A DNA stretch of 64,000 nucleotides from Microbacterium sp. (GCA_017744855.1 JAGIAK010000002.1:18154-82153); one strand, 5' to 3'; shown: positions 1 to 11,033, numbered from the stretch's first letter. Numbers and translations are program-made. Notes: generated from the sequence alone by a model not told the origin.

Positions 1-553
1 CGACCTGAAGGCGGCCGAGAAGGCGCTCGACGACGCCGGCTGGGCCGTCGGCTCCGACGGCGTGCGCGAGAAGGACGGCACCCCGCTCCAGCTGACGCTC
101 ATGTACCCGACCACCCTCGGGGAGACGGCCGGCGCCCTCGCCGAGCTCGTGCAGTCGTCGTGGAAGAAGCTGGGCGTCGGCATCACGCTCACCGCGGTCG
201 ACGGTCCGAAGCTCAGCGAGACGCTGTTCTCCACCGGCGACTGGGACATCTCGGCCGCACCGCTGACGGTGTCGCTGCCCAGCATGCTCGTGCCGTTCTA
301 CGCGGGAGCGACCCCGCCGAACGGCACCAACTTCGCCTCCATCGACAACGCCGCCTACAACGAGCACATCGCCGCGGCCTCGACGAAGTCGGGAGCAGAG
401 GGATGCGACGACTGGGGTGCAGCGGAGCAGGCCCTCTACGACGACACCGCTGTCGTGCCGTACGCGAACCTGATCATCCAGACCTTCGCGAACAAGGCCA
501 CGTACACGGAGAGCGACGGACTCGACCCCACGTCGATCCGGATGTTCGAGTGA
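1..553 (+). CDS. Peptide ABC transporter substrate-binding protein, C-terminal part
   Basis: The reading frame is open from base 2 to the TGA at 551-553; the N-terminus lies before the window. The visible ~183 residues match the C-terminal lobe of family 5 (DppA/OppA) binding proteins: a start like the usual AEKALDDAGW helix, then alternating strands and a tail ending in VVPYANLIIQ. It would be an extracellular lipoprotein delivering peptides to the permeases that follow at 620. A perfect 34-bp palindrome after the stop separates it from them, a common way of keeping binding protein more abundant than permease. Family assignment is firm; the substrate is inferred from neighbours. Confidence 0.85.
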   Translation, partial: DLKAAEKALDDAGWAVGSDGVREKDGTPLQLTLMYPTTLGETAGALAELVQSSWKKLGVGITLTAVDGPKLSETLFSTGDWDISAAPLTVSLPSMLVPFYAGATPPNGTNFASIDNAAYNEHIAAASTKSGAEGCDDWGAAEQALYDDTAVVPYANLIIQTFANKATYTESDGLDPTSIRMFE

Positions 554-555
554 GC

Positions 556-589
556 ACGAGGGCGTCGCTCCGCGGAGCGACGCCCTCGT
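556..589. terminator. Perfect 34-bp palindrome inside the ABC operon
   Basis: Bases 556-589 read identically on both strands (17-bp arms centred on CGCG). RNA would form a very stable GC hairpin 2 nt after the binding-protein stop. No T-run follows, so it is more likely a partial terminator or 3' mRNA stabiliser between binding protein and permease genes than a full stop. Confidence 0.7.
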
Positions 590-619
590 CCAGATGTCAG
601 TGAGACCGGAAAGCAGCCG

Positions 620-1618
620 ATGACCAGCACCACCGCCACCCAGGCGATACTCATCCGTTCCGCGCGGTCGGGCAGCCCCTGGCTGTCCTTCCTGGTCCGC
701 CGCGGAGGACTCTTCGTCCTATCGATCTGGGTGCTGGTCACGGCTGCCTTCCTCATGATCCACCTCGTGCCGGGCGACCCTGTGCGCACGGCGCTGGGCA
801 TGAACGCACCCGTCGAGCTCGTCGAGGCGCGCCGCGCGGCGCTCGGCCTCGACCAGCCGCTCATCGTGCAGTACTTCCGGTACCTCGGCAACCTCCTCCA
901 CGGCGACATGGGGGTCTCGATGCTGACCAGCCAGCCGGCCGCCGAGATCATCGCCACCCGGCTCCCCGCGACCCTCCAGCTCGCCGCGCTCGCAGTGCTC
1001 GTCGTGCTGCTCGCCTCGGTGCCGATCGGCGTGACGATGGCCGTCGCGACTCGAGGCGGACGGCGACGCGGTCTGGAACTGGGGTTCGCCGTCGTGAGCG
1101 TCATCCTCGCCGCGATCCCCGAGTTCCTCCTCGCCGTCGGCCTCGTGTACATCTTCGCCGTGTCCCTCGGCTGGTTCCCCGTGGCGGGCTCCAGCGGCCC
1201 GCTGTCACTCGTCCTCCCCGTCGCGGCGCTCGCGGTCGGCCCGATCGCGGTGTTCTCCCGGCTGATCAGGGTCGAGATCCTCTCGGTGCTCAGCCAGGAC
1301 TACATCCGCACGGCCAGGGCCAAGCGCCTCCTCCCCCGCCGCATCTACACCCGCCACGCGCTGCCGAACGCGATGACGTCGACGCTCACCCTCACCGGAC
1401 TGCTGCTCGCCGGCATGGTGACCGGTACCGTGCTCGCCGAGAACGTGTTCGCCTGGCCGGGCCTCGGCACCATGATCGTGCAGTCCATCCTCACCAAGGA
1501 CTTCCCCGTCGTGCAGGCGATCGTGCTCGTGTACGGCATCGGCGTGCTCCTGGTGAACCTCGTCATCGACATCGCCCTCGCGCTGCTCGATCCCCGCTCC
1601 ACGATCAGGGAGGCCTGA
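620..1618 (+). CDS. Peptide ABC transporter permease, DppB type
   Basis: 332 residues with a long N-terminal region (~45 residues) before the first membrane helix, then the usual DppB layout: helix 1, periplasmic segment (GDPVRTALGMNAP), and about five further helices with the cytoplasmic EAA-type loop (YIRTARAKRLLPRRIYTRHALPNA) that docks on the ATPase. It forms half of the inner-membrane channel with the next gene. The ATG at 620 has GGAAAG upstream. A later in-frame ATG could shorten the N-terminus. Its stop overlaps the next ATG by one base (TGATG), showing translational coupling. Confidence 0.93.
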   Translation: MTSTTATQAILIRSARSGSPWLSFLVRRGGLFVLSIWVLVTAAFLMIHLVPGDPVRTALGMNAPVELVEARRAALGLDQPLIVQYFRYLGNLLHGDMGVSMLTSQPAAEIIATRLPATLQLAALAVLVVLLASVPIGVTMAVATRGGRRRGLELGFAVVSVILAAIPEFLLAVGLVYIFAVSLGWFPVAGSSGPLSLVLPVAALAVGPIAVFSRLIRVEILSVLSQDYIRTARAKRLLPRRIYTRHALPNAMTSTLTLTGLLLAGMVTGTVLAENVFAWPGLGTMIVQSILTKDFPVVQAIVLVYGIGVLLVNLVIDIALALLDPRSTIREA

Positions 1619-3506
1619 TGTCGGCGTCGACCACGATCAAGACCGTCGTGCGCACCCCGCTCGGTGCGACCTCGCTCGCGCTGGTAGGGCTGCTCGTGCT
1701 CACCGCGGTGTCCGCGCCCCTGATCTGGGGCGCACAGGCCGAGGCGATGAACCCCGCTGCGGCGTACGCGCTGCCGTCCGCCGAGCATCTGCTCGGCACC
1801 GACGCGCTCGGCCGCGACATCCTGGCCAGGGTGCTCGTCTCGACCCAGCTGACCCTGGGCCTGGCGCTGGCCGCCGTCGTCATCGGCGTCGTCACCGGCA
1901 CGGTGCTCGGCACCGCGCCCTCGGTGCTGCCACGCTGGGCGGGGCGGATCATCTCCACGTTCGTGAACATCGCGGTCGCCTTCCCCGGTCTGCTGCTCGC
2001 CCTCTTCTTCGCGGTCATCTTCGGCGTCGGCACCACTGGCGCGATGCTCGCGATCGGGTTCGCGATGGCGCCCGGCTACGCCCGCCTCACGCAGACCCTG
2101 TCGGCGGCGGTCGCCGGACGCGACTTCATCGCCGCCGCACGGGTCGCCGGCGTCTCCCGGATGCGGGTGCTGCTGCGCCACATCCTCCCGAACATCGGCG
2201 AGCCGCTCGTCGTCAACGCCACGATCGGCGCTGGTGGCGCTCTCCTCGCCTTCGCTGGGCTCTCTTTCCTCGGCATCGGCGTGCAGGTCCCCGCGTACGA
2301 CTGGGGACGCCTGCTGGGCGAGGGGCTGAACCGGATCTACCTCAACCCCGCCGCAGCCCTCGGTCCCGCCCTCGCGGTGATCATCGCCGGGCTGGCATTC
2401 AACCTCCTCGGCGAGACAGCGGCGGCGGCGCTCGGCGGACGCTCCTCGCGCCGTCGTCGCCCGCTCCCCCGCACGGCGCTGCCGAGCGCTCCAGACCACG
2501 TGCAGGTCGGCGGTGACGACGTGGTGCTCCGAGTCGCCGACCTGCGCGTCTCCTTCCCCTCCGCAGAGGGCTGGCTCACGCCGGTGCGCGGCGTGAGCTT
2601 CACGATCTCGCGCGGCGAAGCGATCGGCGTGGTCGGCGAGTCCGGTTCGGGCAAGAGCCTCACCGCGCTGGCCGCAGCGCAGCTCATCGAGACGCCTGGA
2701 CGGGTGACGGCCGCAGGACTCGACTTCTGCGGCACCCCGCTGCTCACCTCGCCGGACCGCGTCACGCGCGGTCTCCTCGGCACCTCGCTGGCGATGGTGT
2801 TCCAGGACCCGATGACCTCGTTCAACCCGACAAGGCGCATCGGCTCGCAGCTCGCGGAGGCGGCGACCGAGCACCAGGGCCTGAGCCGACGCGATGCGAT
2901 GGCCAGGGCGATCGACCGTCTTCAGGCCGTGCGCGTGCCGGCCGCGGAGCGCCGTGCCCGCCAGTTCCCGCACGAGTTCTCCGGCGGCATGCGGCAGCGC
3001 GCCATGATCGCGATGGGACTCATGAACCACCCGCGCCTGATCATCGCCGACGAGCCGACGACCGCGCTCGACGTGACCGTGCAGCGCCAGGTTCTGCAGC
3101 TGCTGGCGGGCGTGCGACGGGACACGGATGCCGCGATCCTGCTGATCAGCCACGACATCGCCGTGGTCGCGCAGACGTGCGACCGCGTGCTGGTGATGTA
3201 CGCGGGGCGCATCGTCGAGGACCTCCCGGCCGACCGCCTGCACACGGGTGCGCAGCATCCGTACACCAGGGCGCTGCTCGATGTGATCCCCGAGCTCGAC
3301 ACCGATCGCGACGCTCCGCTGAAGATGATCCCCGGTCGTCCGCCGGCGCCGAATGCGTTCCCCGCCGGATGCGCGTTCGCCGACCGCTGCCCCCTCGCCA
3401 CGGAGCTCTGCCGCGAGCGCGACCCCGAGCTCGTCGCAGCGGGCGACGGTGATGACCACCGGGTCGCCTGCTGGAATGCCGTGACTGTGCGAGAAGGAGC
3501 ACTTCG

Positions 3507-3510
<4 letters not shown>
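1618..3510 (+). CDS. Fused peptide ABC permease and ATPase (DppC-DppD type)
   Basis: 630 residues combining two proteins that are usually separate. Residues ~1-275 are a DppC-type permease with the LLGTDALGRDILARVL motif and EAA loop; residues ~300-630 are an oligopeptide ATPase with Walker A GESGSGKS at 340-347, signature FSGGMRQR at 454-461, Walker B LIIADE at 474-479, and the C-terminal Cys-rich OppD/F extension (CAFADRCPLATELC). The reading frame is continuous with a short Arg-rich linker, so this is a real fusion and not a sequencing artefact I can see. It should pair with the permease at 620 and the ATPase at 3507, which overlaps its stop by 4 nt. Confidence 0.92.
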
Positions 3511-4502
<992 letters not shown>

Positions 4503-4569
4503 GGGCCGCGCACAATACGTCCCGCTGCGACAGCGGACACCATGAACTGACCTTCCGATTGGAGCCCTC

Positions 4570-7500
4570 ATGACCCGCGTCACCGTCGACGACCTGCTCT
4601 CGATCCCGCTGCCGGAGCAGCCGGCCCTCTCCCCCGACGGCTCTCGCGTCGCGTTCGTGCTCCGCACGACGGACCGCGACGCCGACCGCGACACCCGCGC
4701 GCTGTGGCAGGTGGGCGCCGAGGGCGGCGACCCGCTCCCGCTCACCCGCGGCACCGCGGACACCACCCCGGTGTGGAGCCCCGACGGCACGCAGCTCGCG
4801 TTCCTCCGCGCACAGGACGGCCCGGCTCAGGTGTGGCTGCTCCCCACCACCGGCGGAGAGGCGCACGCGCTCACGACCCTGCCGCTCGGCGCCGGCGCGC
4901 CGGTCTGGAGCCCAGACGGCGCCCGGATCGCGTTCACCGCCCCGGTCGACAGCGCCGCCCTCCCCGACGAGGGCGCGGAGACGATCATCGCCCGCCGCAG
5001 TGCGCCCACGGCATCCGACCGCCTCGGCTACAAGATCGACGGGGCGGGGCACCTCGGAACGCTCGTGCAGCAGCTGCACGTCGTCGACGTCGCGACGGGC
5101 ACGACCACCGTTCTCACCCGCGGCCGCGCGCACGCCTCGGACCCGTTCTGGTCGCCAGACGGCTCCCGGCTCGCCTTCTCGATGTCGGCGGACGACGACG
5201 CCGACCTGACGCTGCGCATCCAGGTCTTCACGACCTCGTCCACCGACCCCAACGAGGCGCCTTCGCTCCTCGGCCCCTCCGACGTGCAGGCCACGCCGAT
5301 GGGCTGGACCGCCGACGGCCGCAACGTGCTCGTCGCCGGCAAGCTCGGCACCGCGGTCGGCAACGACTCCCTGCTGCTGTTCCCGCTCGACGGCTCCGCA
5401 CCGGTCGACCTGATCTCGGCCCTCGACCGCAACGTCATGCCGGGCGGTCCAGGGTACCCCGGCGGCATGCCGCAGTTCAGCGACGCCGACACCCTCGTCT
5501 TCTGCCTCCGCGACAACGGCTACTCGCACGTCTACCGCACGGCGATCGACGGCTCCGACGCACGCCCGCTGCTCGACGGCACCGCCAACGTGTCGGGCCT
5601 CTCCGTGGCCGGCGGGACCGCCGCGGTCGTCGTGGCCACCCCCGACTCCTTCGGCGACGTGGCCCTCCTCGACCTGTCGGACGGCTCGACGCGCACCCTC
5701 ACCTCGTACGGCACGACGGAGCTCGAGCTGTTCCCCGCGGAGGAGCGGCGCTTCACGATCAGCGACGGCACCGTGTTGACCGGGTGGCTGCGCCGTGATC
5801 CCGCGGCCCAGGGGCCCCTGCCGCTGCTGCTCGACGTGCACGGCGGGCCGCACAACGCCTGGAACGGCGCGGCCGATCTGATCCACCCGTACCATCAGGT
5901 GCTCGCCGCCCGCGGCTGGGCGGTGCTCACCCTCAACCCGCGCGGCAGCGACGGGTACGGCGACGCCTTCTACAGCGCCGTCGCGGGCGGCTGGGGCGTC
6001 AACGACGCCAACGACTTCCTCGAGCCGATCGACCAGCTCGTCGCCGAGGGTCTCGTCGACGCCGACCGCCTCGCCGTCACCGGCTACAGCTACGGCGGAT
6101 TCATGACCTGCTACCTCACCTCGCGCGACGATCGCTTCGCCGCAGCCGTCGCCGGCGGTGTGGTCACCGACCTGTTCTCCATGGGCGGCACCTCCGACTT
6201 CGGGCACTTCCTGTCCCTGAAGGAGAACGGCGGGCTGCCGTGGCGCGACGAGGAGCTCATCTCGGCCCAGTCGCCCTTCACGCACGTCGACAAGGTGACC
6301 ACGCCGACGCTGATCCTGCACGGCGCGGCCGACGACCGCTGCCCCGTCGGGCAGGCGGAGCAGTGGTTCGCCGCGCTGCGCGAGCGCGAAGTGCCCGCAC
6401 GCCTGGTGCTCTACCCCGGCGGATCGCACCTGTTCCCGCTCTCGGGCCCGCCCTCGCACCGCGCCGACTTCTCGCAGCGTGTGATGGACTGGATCGAGCA
6501 GTACGCGCCGGCGAAGGGCCGCGCCGGCCGCGCCCGTCTCGACGCCCGTCACTGGCAGCAGCGCCTCAGCGCCCTGGCCACCGCGCACAAGGTGCCAGGC
6601 GCCACGCTCGGCATCCTGCGCCTCGGCGAGGAGCCCGTGTTCGCCCGCCACGGCATCCTCAACGTGCGCACCGGCGTGGCCGTCACCGACGACTCGCTGT
6701 TCCAGATCGGCTCGATGACGAAGGTGTGGACCACGACGGCCGCGATGCGGCTCGTCGACGACGGGCTACTCGACCTCGACCGCCCCGTGGTCGACTACGT
6801 GCCGGAGTTCCGCTCGTCCGACGACGAGGTCACCCGCACCGTGACCATGCGCCACCTCCTCAACCACACCAGCGGCATCGACGGCGACGTGTTCACCGAC
6901 ACCGGCCGTGGTGACGACACCCTGGAGAAGTACGTCGGGATCCTCGACGGCGTCGCCCAGAACCACCCCATCGGCGCCACGATGTCGTACTGCAACTCCG
7001 GATTCGTGCTCGCCGGCCGCGTGATCGAGAAGATCACCGGCACCACGTGGGACCAGGCCCTGCGCGACCTGGTGATGACTCCGCTGGGGCTGGAGCACTC
7101 CGCCACTCTCCCGGAAGAGGTGCTGATGTACAGCGCCGCCGCCGGCCACACCGAGATCGGCGACGACGGACCGGTGCTGGCGCCGGCGTGGATGCTGCCC
7201 AGGGCGATGGGCCCCGCCGGCCTCGTCTGCTCGACGACCGCCGACGTGCTCGCCTTCGCCCGCATGCACCTGGAGGGTGGACTGGCCGCAGACGGTACAA
7301 GGGTCCTCTCGGAGGAGAGCGTGGCGCGGATGCAGCAGCGCGAGGTCGAGATGCCCAACCCGTACACGCTGGGCGACGCCTGGGGTGTCGGCTGGATCCT
7401 GCTGGACTGGGACGGTCGGCGGCTGTACGGCCACGACGGCAACACGATCGGACAGGCCGCGTTCCTGCGGGTGCTGCCGGACGAGGGCGTCGCCGTCACG

Positions 7501-7902
7501 ATGCTGACCAACGGCGGCAACGCGCACGACCTCTACCTGGAGCTGTTCGACGAGATCTTCTCCGAGATCGCCGACCTGCATCTCCCCGCGCAACTCGTGC
7601 CACCGGCCGAGCCCTACGAGGCGGACTTCTCCGGCATCCTCGGCTCCTACGACCGCGAGGGCGTGAGCTCCGAGGTCTTCCAGGGCGATGACGGCCTGCG
7701 GCTGCGCTTCACGCTCACCGGACCGCTCGCGGCGCTGCTGCCGAACCCCGTCGAGGAGCACGCGCTGATCCCGGTCCGCGAGAACGAGTTCGTGATCCGC
7801 CAAGAGGGCTCGCAGAACTGGGACGCCGTCGTGTTCTACCGCCTGGCGACGGGCGAGCAGTACATGCACTACGGCGTCCGCGCCGCTCCGAAGGTCTCGT
7901 GA
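4570..7902 (+). CDS. Two-domain peptidase: S9 prolyl-oligopeptidase-like plus beta-lactamase-like serine hydrolase
   Basis: 1110 residues. The first ~620 are an S9 peptidase: a beta-propeller with WSPDG-type repeats, then an alpha/beta-hydrolase with nucleophile elbow GYSYGG (Ser507), Asp589 (in ADDRCP) and His620 (in GGSHLF). From ~635 a second serine hydrolase of the class C beta-lactamase/S12 family begins: SMTK at 715-718, YCN at 807-809, HDG at 955-957, then a ~100-residue C-terminal beta domain. All catalytic residues of both units are present. No signal peptide is seen, so it should be cytosolic and act on imported peptides. S12 enzymes include D-aminopeptidases, so one polypeptide might cleave L- and D-type bonds (inference). 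GGAG at 4561 sets the start. The next gene follows in TGATG overlap. Confidence 0.9.
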   Translation: MTRVTVDDLLSIPLPEQPALSPDGSRVAFVLRTTDRDADRDTRALWQVGAEGGDPLPLTRGTADTTPVWSPDGTQLAFLRAQDGPAQVWLLPTTGGEAHALTTLPLGAGAPVWSPDGARIAFTAPVDSAALPDEGAETIIARRSAPTASDRLGYKIDGAGHLGTLVQQLHVVDVATGTTTVLTRGRAHASDPFWSPDGSRLAFSMSADDDADLTLRIQVFTTSSTDPNEAPSLLGPSDVQATPMGWTADGRNVLVAGKLGTAVGNDSLLLFPLDGSAPVDLISALDRNVMPGGPGYPGGMPQFSDADTLVFCLRDNGYSHVYRTAIDGSDARPLLDGTANVSGLSVAGGTAAVVVATPDSFGDVALLDLSDGSTRTLTSYGTTELELFPAEERRFTISDGTVLTGWLRRDPAAQGPLPLLLDVHGGPHNAWNGAADLIHPYHQVLAARGWAVLTLNPRGSDGYGDAFYSAVAGGWGVNDANDFLEPIDQLVAEGLVDADRLAVTGYSYGGFMTCYLTSRDDRFAAAVAGGVVTDLFSMGGTSDFGHFLSLKENGGLPWRDEELISAQSPFTHVDKVTTPTLILHGAADDRCPVGQAEQWFAALREREVPARLVLYPGGSHLFPLSGPPSHRADFSQRVMDWIEQYAPAKGRAGRARLDARHWQQRLSALATAHKVPGATLGILRLGEEPVFARHGILNVRTGVAVTDDSLFQIGSMTKVWTTTAAMRLVDDGLLDLDRPVVDYVPEFRSSDDEVTRTVTMRHLLNHTSGIDGDVFTDTGRGDDTLEKYVGILDGVAQNHPIGATMSYCNSGFVLAGRVIEKITGTTWDQALRDLVMTPLGLEHSATLPEEVLMYSAAAGHTEIGDDGPVLAPAWMLPRAMGPAGLVCSTTADVLAFARMHLEGGLAADGTRVLSEESVARMQQREVEMPNPYTLGDAWGVGWILLDWDGRRLYGHDGNTIGQAAFLRVLPDEGVAVTMLTNGGNAHDLYLELFDEIFSEIADLHLPAQLVPPAEPYEADFSGILGSYDREGVSSEVFQGDDGLRLRFTLTGPLAALLPNPVEEHALIPVRENEFVIRQEGSQNWDAVVFYRLATGEQYMHYGVRAAPKVS

Positions 7903-9017
7903 TGGTCGCCGGGACCGCCGTCGGAGTGGAGCAGCTGCTCTCCGACATCGGGGAGCTCGTCGCCTGCGAATCGCCGTCGGACGACCTGGATGCCGTCGCG
8001 CGCAGCGCCGACGTCGTCGCCGGCCTCGGCGAGCGCATCCTCGGTGTCGCCCCCGAGCGGATCGTGATCGAGGGCCGCACGCATCTGCGCTGGCGCTTCG
8101 GCACCCCGCGGGCGCTGCTGCTCGGCCACCACGACACGGTGTGGCCGCTCGGCTCGTTGGACCGGCTCCCGTTCTCGGTCGCCGACGGCGTGCTGCGCGG
8201 CCCCGGCTGCTTCGACATGAAGACCGGCGTCGTCATGGCGTTCCACGCGGTCGCCGCGCTGCAGGACCGCGACGGTGTCAGCATCCTCGTGACGGGCGAC
8301 GAGGAGCTCGGCTCCCCGACCTCGCGCGAGCTCATCGAATCGGAGGCCGCCGGCTGCCGCGCCGCCCTGGTGCTGGAGGCGTCGGCCGACGGCGGGGCGC
8401 TGAAGATCGCGCGGAAGGGCGTCTCGCTGTACCGCGTGCACGTCGAGGGCCGTGCGGCGCACGCCGGCCTCGAGCCGGAGCGCGGCGCGAACGCCTCGAT
8501 CGAAGCCGCGGGACTCGTGCTCGGCGTCGCCGCCCTCGGCGACGCCGACGCGGGGACGACCGTGACGCCGACCCTGCTGCGCGCGGGCACCACGACGAAC
8601 ACGGTGCCGGCCGAGGCGGAGTTCGCCGTCGACGTCCGCGTGCGCACCGTGGCCGAGCAGGACCGCGTCGACGCGGCGATCCGCGCTCTCACCCCGACGG
8701 TGGCCGGCACGGTCGTACGGATCGACGGGGGCCCCAACCGGCGCCCCATGGAGACCTCGTCGTCGCAGGCGCTCTTCGCGCGGGCGGCGGCGATCGCGGA
8801 GGCGGCGGAGCTCGCACTGTTCGACGGCGTCGCCGTGGGCGGAGCCTCCGACGGCAACTTCACCGCGGGGATCGGCGTGCCGACCCTCGACGGGATGGGT
8901 GCGGTCGGCGGCGGGGCGCACGCCGACGACGAGCACGTGCTCGTCGCCATGATCCCCGAGCGGCTCGCGCTTCTCGAGCGGCTCGTCGCCGCTGTCCTGT
9001 CGGGAGAAGGAGCATGA
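7902..9017 (+). CDS. M20 family metallopeptidase/N-acyl amino acid deacylase
   Basis: 371 residues from the ATG at 7902 (a GTG one codon earlier is possible). M20 features are complete: HHDTVWP carrying a metal His and the catalytic Asp, GCFDMKTG with the bridging Asp, TGDEELGS with the catalytic Glu pair, a dimerisation domain (GRAAHAGLEPERGANAS) and a late metal-ligand His. The closest look is to CPG2/ArgE-like enzymes that cut N-acyl amino acids or dipeptides. Placed between a peptidase and a GNAT/racemase pair, its likely job is removing an N-acyl group such as succinyl from the racemised L-amino acid (inference). Confidence 0.88.
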   Translation: MVAGTAVGVEQLLSDIGELVACESPSDDLDAVARSADVVAGLGERILGVAPERIVIEGRTHLRWRFGTPRALLLGHHDTVWPLGSLDRLPFSVADGVLRGPGCFDMKTGVVMAFHAVAALQDRDGVSILVTGDEELGSPTSRELIESEAAGCRAALVLEASADGGALKIARKGVSLYRVHVEGRAAHAGLEPERGANASIEAAGLVLGVAALGDADAGTTVTPTLLRAGTTTNTVPAEAEFAVDVRVRTVAEQDRVDAAIRALTPTVAGTVVRIDGGPNRRPMETSSSQALFARAAAIAEAAELALFDGVAVGGASDGNFTAGIGVPTLDGMGAVGGGAHADDEHVLVAMIPERLALLERLVAAVLSGEGA

Positions 9018-9892
9018 CCATGACGGATGACATCGCGCAGCGCTCTGCGCAGGAGGACGCCGACCTCGCGGCGAGGGCCGCGGCGGCCGCCGCGGGCGTC
9101 GAGATCAGGCTCCTGTCCACCGTCGCGGAGTTCGCGATGGTCACCGCGCTGTTCCAGAGCATCTGGACGGCCGACGACGATCGCGCCCCGGTGAACGTGG
9201 AGACCCTGCGGGCGCTGTCCAAGTCGGGCAGCTACGTGGGCGGCGCCTTCGACGGCGACGAACTCGTCGGCGCCTGCTTCGGTTTCTTCGCCGCCCCGGA
9301 GCGCCGCGCCCTGCACAGCCACATCGCGGGGGTGTCGCAGCGCATGCGAGGGCGCAACGTCGGCTTCGCGCTCAAGGCGCACCAGCGGTCATGGGCGATC
9401 GGCGAGCAGCTGGACGAGATCTCGTGGACGTTCGACCCGCTGATCAGCCGCAACGCGTACTTCAACCTCGTGAAGCTGGCCGCCACGCCCGTGGCATACC
9501 ACCGCAACTTCTACGGACAGATGAGCGACGCCCTCAACGGCGACGACGACACCGACCGGATGCTGGTCACCTGGTACGTGCACGACCCCAGGGTCGCGGC
9601 CGCCTGTCGCGGCGAGCACCCGGCCGCCGCGGAGCTCGACGACCTCGCCGCGGACCCCCTGCTCACGGTCGGCGAGGACGACGGACCCGTGCGGCACGCC
9701 TCGGCGGCGCGCTTCGTGCGCGTCTCGCTGCCCCACGACATCGAGCGCCTGCGCGCGACCGCACCCGAGCACGCCACCCGCTGGCGCCTCGCGCTCAGGG
9801 AGACGCTCGGCGACCTGCTGGACGGCGGAGCGCGCGTGCTCTCCTACGACCGCTCCGGCGCCTACACCATCGACAGAGGAGAACAGCAATGA
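9014..9892 (+). CDS. GNAT-superfamily acyltransferase (predicted N-acyltransferase)
   Basis: 292 residues, start ATG 9014 overlapping the previous stop (ATGA). The central part shows a GNAT fold: LVGACFGFFA strand, then VSQRMRGRNVGFALKAHQRSWA, which fits the acyl-CoA pyrophosphate loop and following helix. It resembles the predicted acetyltransferase family (COG3375) that neighbours N-succinylamino acid racemase genes in other bacteria, where the GNAT enzyme succinylates D-amino acids. Its next-door gene here is such a racemase, with ATGA overlap, so succinyl-CoA:D-amino acid N-succinyltransferase is my working function. Substrate is not visible from sequence. Confidence 0.8.
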   Translation: MTMTDDIAQRSAQEDADLAARAAAAAAGVEIRLLSTVAEFAMVTALFQSIWTADDDRAPVNVETLRALSKSGSYVGGAFDGDELVGACFGFFAAPERRALHSHIAGVSQRMRGRNVGFALKAHQRSWAIGEQLDEISWTFDPLISRNAYFNLVKLAATPVAYHRNFYGQMSDALNGDDDTDRMLVTWYVHDPRVAAACRGEHPAAAELDDLAADPLLTVGEDDGPVRHASAARFVRVSLPHDIERLRATAPEHATRWRLALRETLGDLLDGGARVLSYDRSGAYTIDRGEQQ

Positions 9893-10995
9893 AGCTCACC
9901 GGAATCGAGCTCCGCGTCATCGAGATGCCCCTGGTATCGCCGTTCCGCACATCGTTCGGCGTGGAGACCACCCGTGAGGCCGTGCTGGTGCGCGCCGTCA
10001 CCGATGAGGCCGAGGGCTGGGGCGAGGGCGTCGCGATGTCCGACCCGCTGTACTCCTCCGAGTACGTCGAGGCCAGCGTCGACGTGATCACACGCTTCCT
10101 CCTGCCCGCGCTCGCTCGCGTCGACGACCTCGATGCGAGCAAGGTCGCTCCGGCCCTGGAGAAGTTCAAGGGACATCGGATGTCGAAGGCCGCCGTCGAG
10201 CTCGCCATCCTCGACGCCGAGCTGCGGGCGAAGGGCGTGCCCCTCTCCCGCGAGCTGGGCGCCGTGCGCGACCGCGTCGACTGCGGCGTCTCGGTGGGGA
10301 TCATGGACTCCATCCCCGAGCTGCTCGACGCCGTCGGCGGCTACCTCGACGAGGGCTACGTGCGCATCAAGCTCAAGATCGAGCCGGGTTGGGACGTCGA
10401 CCCCGTGCGCGCCGTGCGGGAGAGGTTCGGCGACGACGTGCTGCTGCAGGTCGACGCGAACACCGCCTACCGCCGCGGCGACGCCCGCCACCTGGCCCGT
10501 CTCGACCCCTTCGATCTGCTCCTCATCGAGCAGCCCCTCGACGAGGAGGACCTGCTCGGGCACGCCCAGCTGGCCGAGGTCATGACCACGCCGATCTGCC
10601 TCGACGAATCGATCGTGTCGGCGCGCGCCGCCGCCGACGCGATCGCCCTCGGAGCCTGCTCGATCGTGAACATCAAGCCCGGCCGCGTCGGCGGCTACCT
10701 CGAGGCCCGCAAGATCCACGACGTGTGCGCGGCCAACGACATCCCGGTCTGGTGCGGAGGGATGCTGGAGACGGGGATCGGCCGCGCCGCGAACGTCGCG
10801 CTCGCTGCGCTCCCCGGTTTCACCCTGCCCGGCGACACCTCGGGGTCGAACCGCTACTACACCAGCGACATCACCGAGCCGTTCGTGATCGAGAACGGCA
10901 CGCTCCCCGTGCCGACCGGACCGGGCATCGGCGTGGTGCCGGATGCCGACGCGCTGGCCGCCGTCACCACCCGGACCGAGTGGATCACGCTCTGA
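9889..10995 (+). CDS. Enolase-superfamily N-succinylamino acid racemase/o-succinylbenzoate synthase-like
   Basis: 368 residues from ATG 9889. The MenC/NSAR active site is intact: KxK pair Lys161/Lys163 (RIKLKIEPG), Mg2+ ligands Asp189 (QVDANTAY), Glu214 (IEQP) and Asp239 (CLDES), and the second catalytic base Lys263 (NIKPGRVGG). Members of this clade do o-succinylbenzoate synthesis, N-succinylamino acid racemisation, or both. With no menaquinone gene nearby and an M20 plus GNAT directly upstream, racemisation of N-acyl amino acids fits better. The GNAT stop overlaps its start. Its own stop is followed 38 nt later by a 17-bp stem hairpin. Confidence 0.88.
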   Translation: MKLTGIELRVIEMPLVSPFRTSFGVETTREAVLVRAVTDEAEGWGEGVAMSDPLYSSEYVEASVDVITRFLLPALARVDDLDASKVAPALEKFKGHRMSKAAVELAILDAELRAKGVPLSRELGAVRDRVDCGVSVGIMDSIPELLDAVGGYLDEGYVRIKLKIEPGWDVDPVRAVRERFGDDVLLQVDANTAYRRGDARHLARLDPFDLLLIEQPLDEEDLLGHAQLAEVMTTPICLDESIVSARAAADAIALGACSIVNIKPGRVGGYLEARKIHDVCAANDIPVWCGGMLETGIGRAANVALAALPGFTLPGDTSGSNRYYTSDITEPFVIENGTLPVPTGPGIGVVPDADALAAVTTRTEWITL

Positions 10996-11033
10996 GCTGA
11001 CGGATCCGTCCGGAGGTCAGGACGCCCCAGACC

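Noticed and set aside
4503..4569. tRNA or riboswitch in the gap before the fused peptidase gene
   Set aside because: Only small 6-7 bp hairpins are present; no cloverleaf or aptamer pattern.
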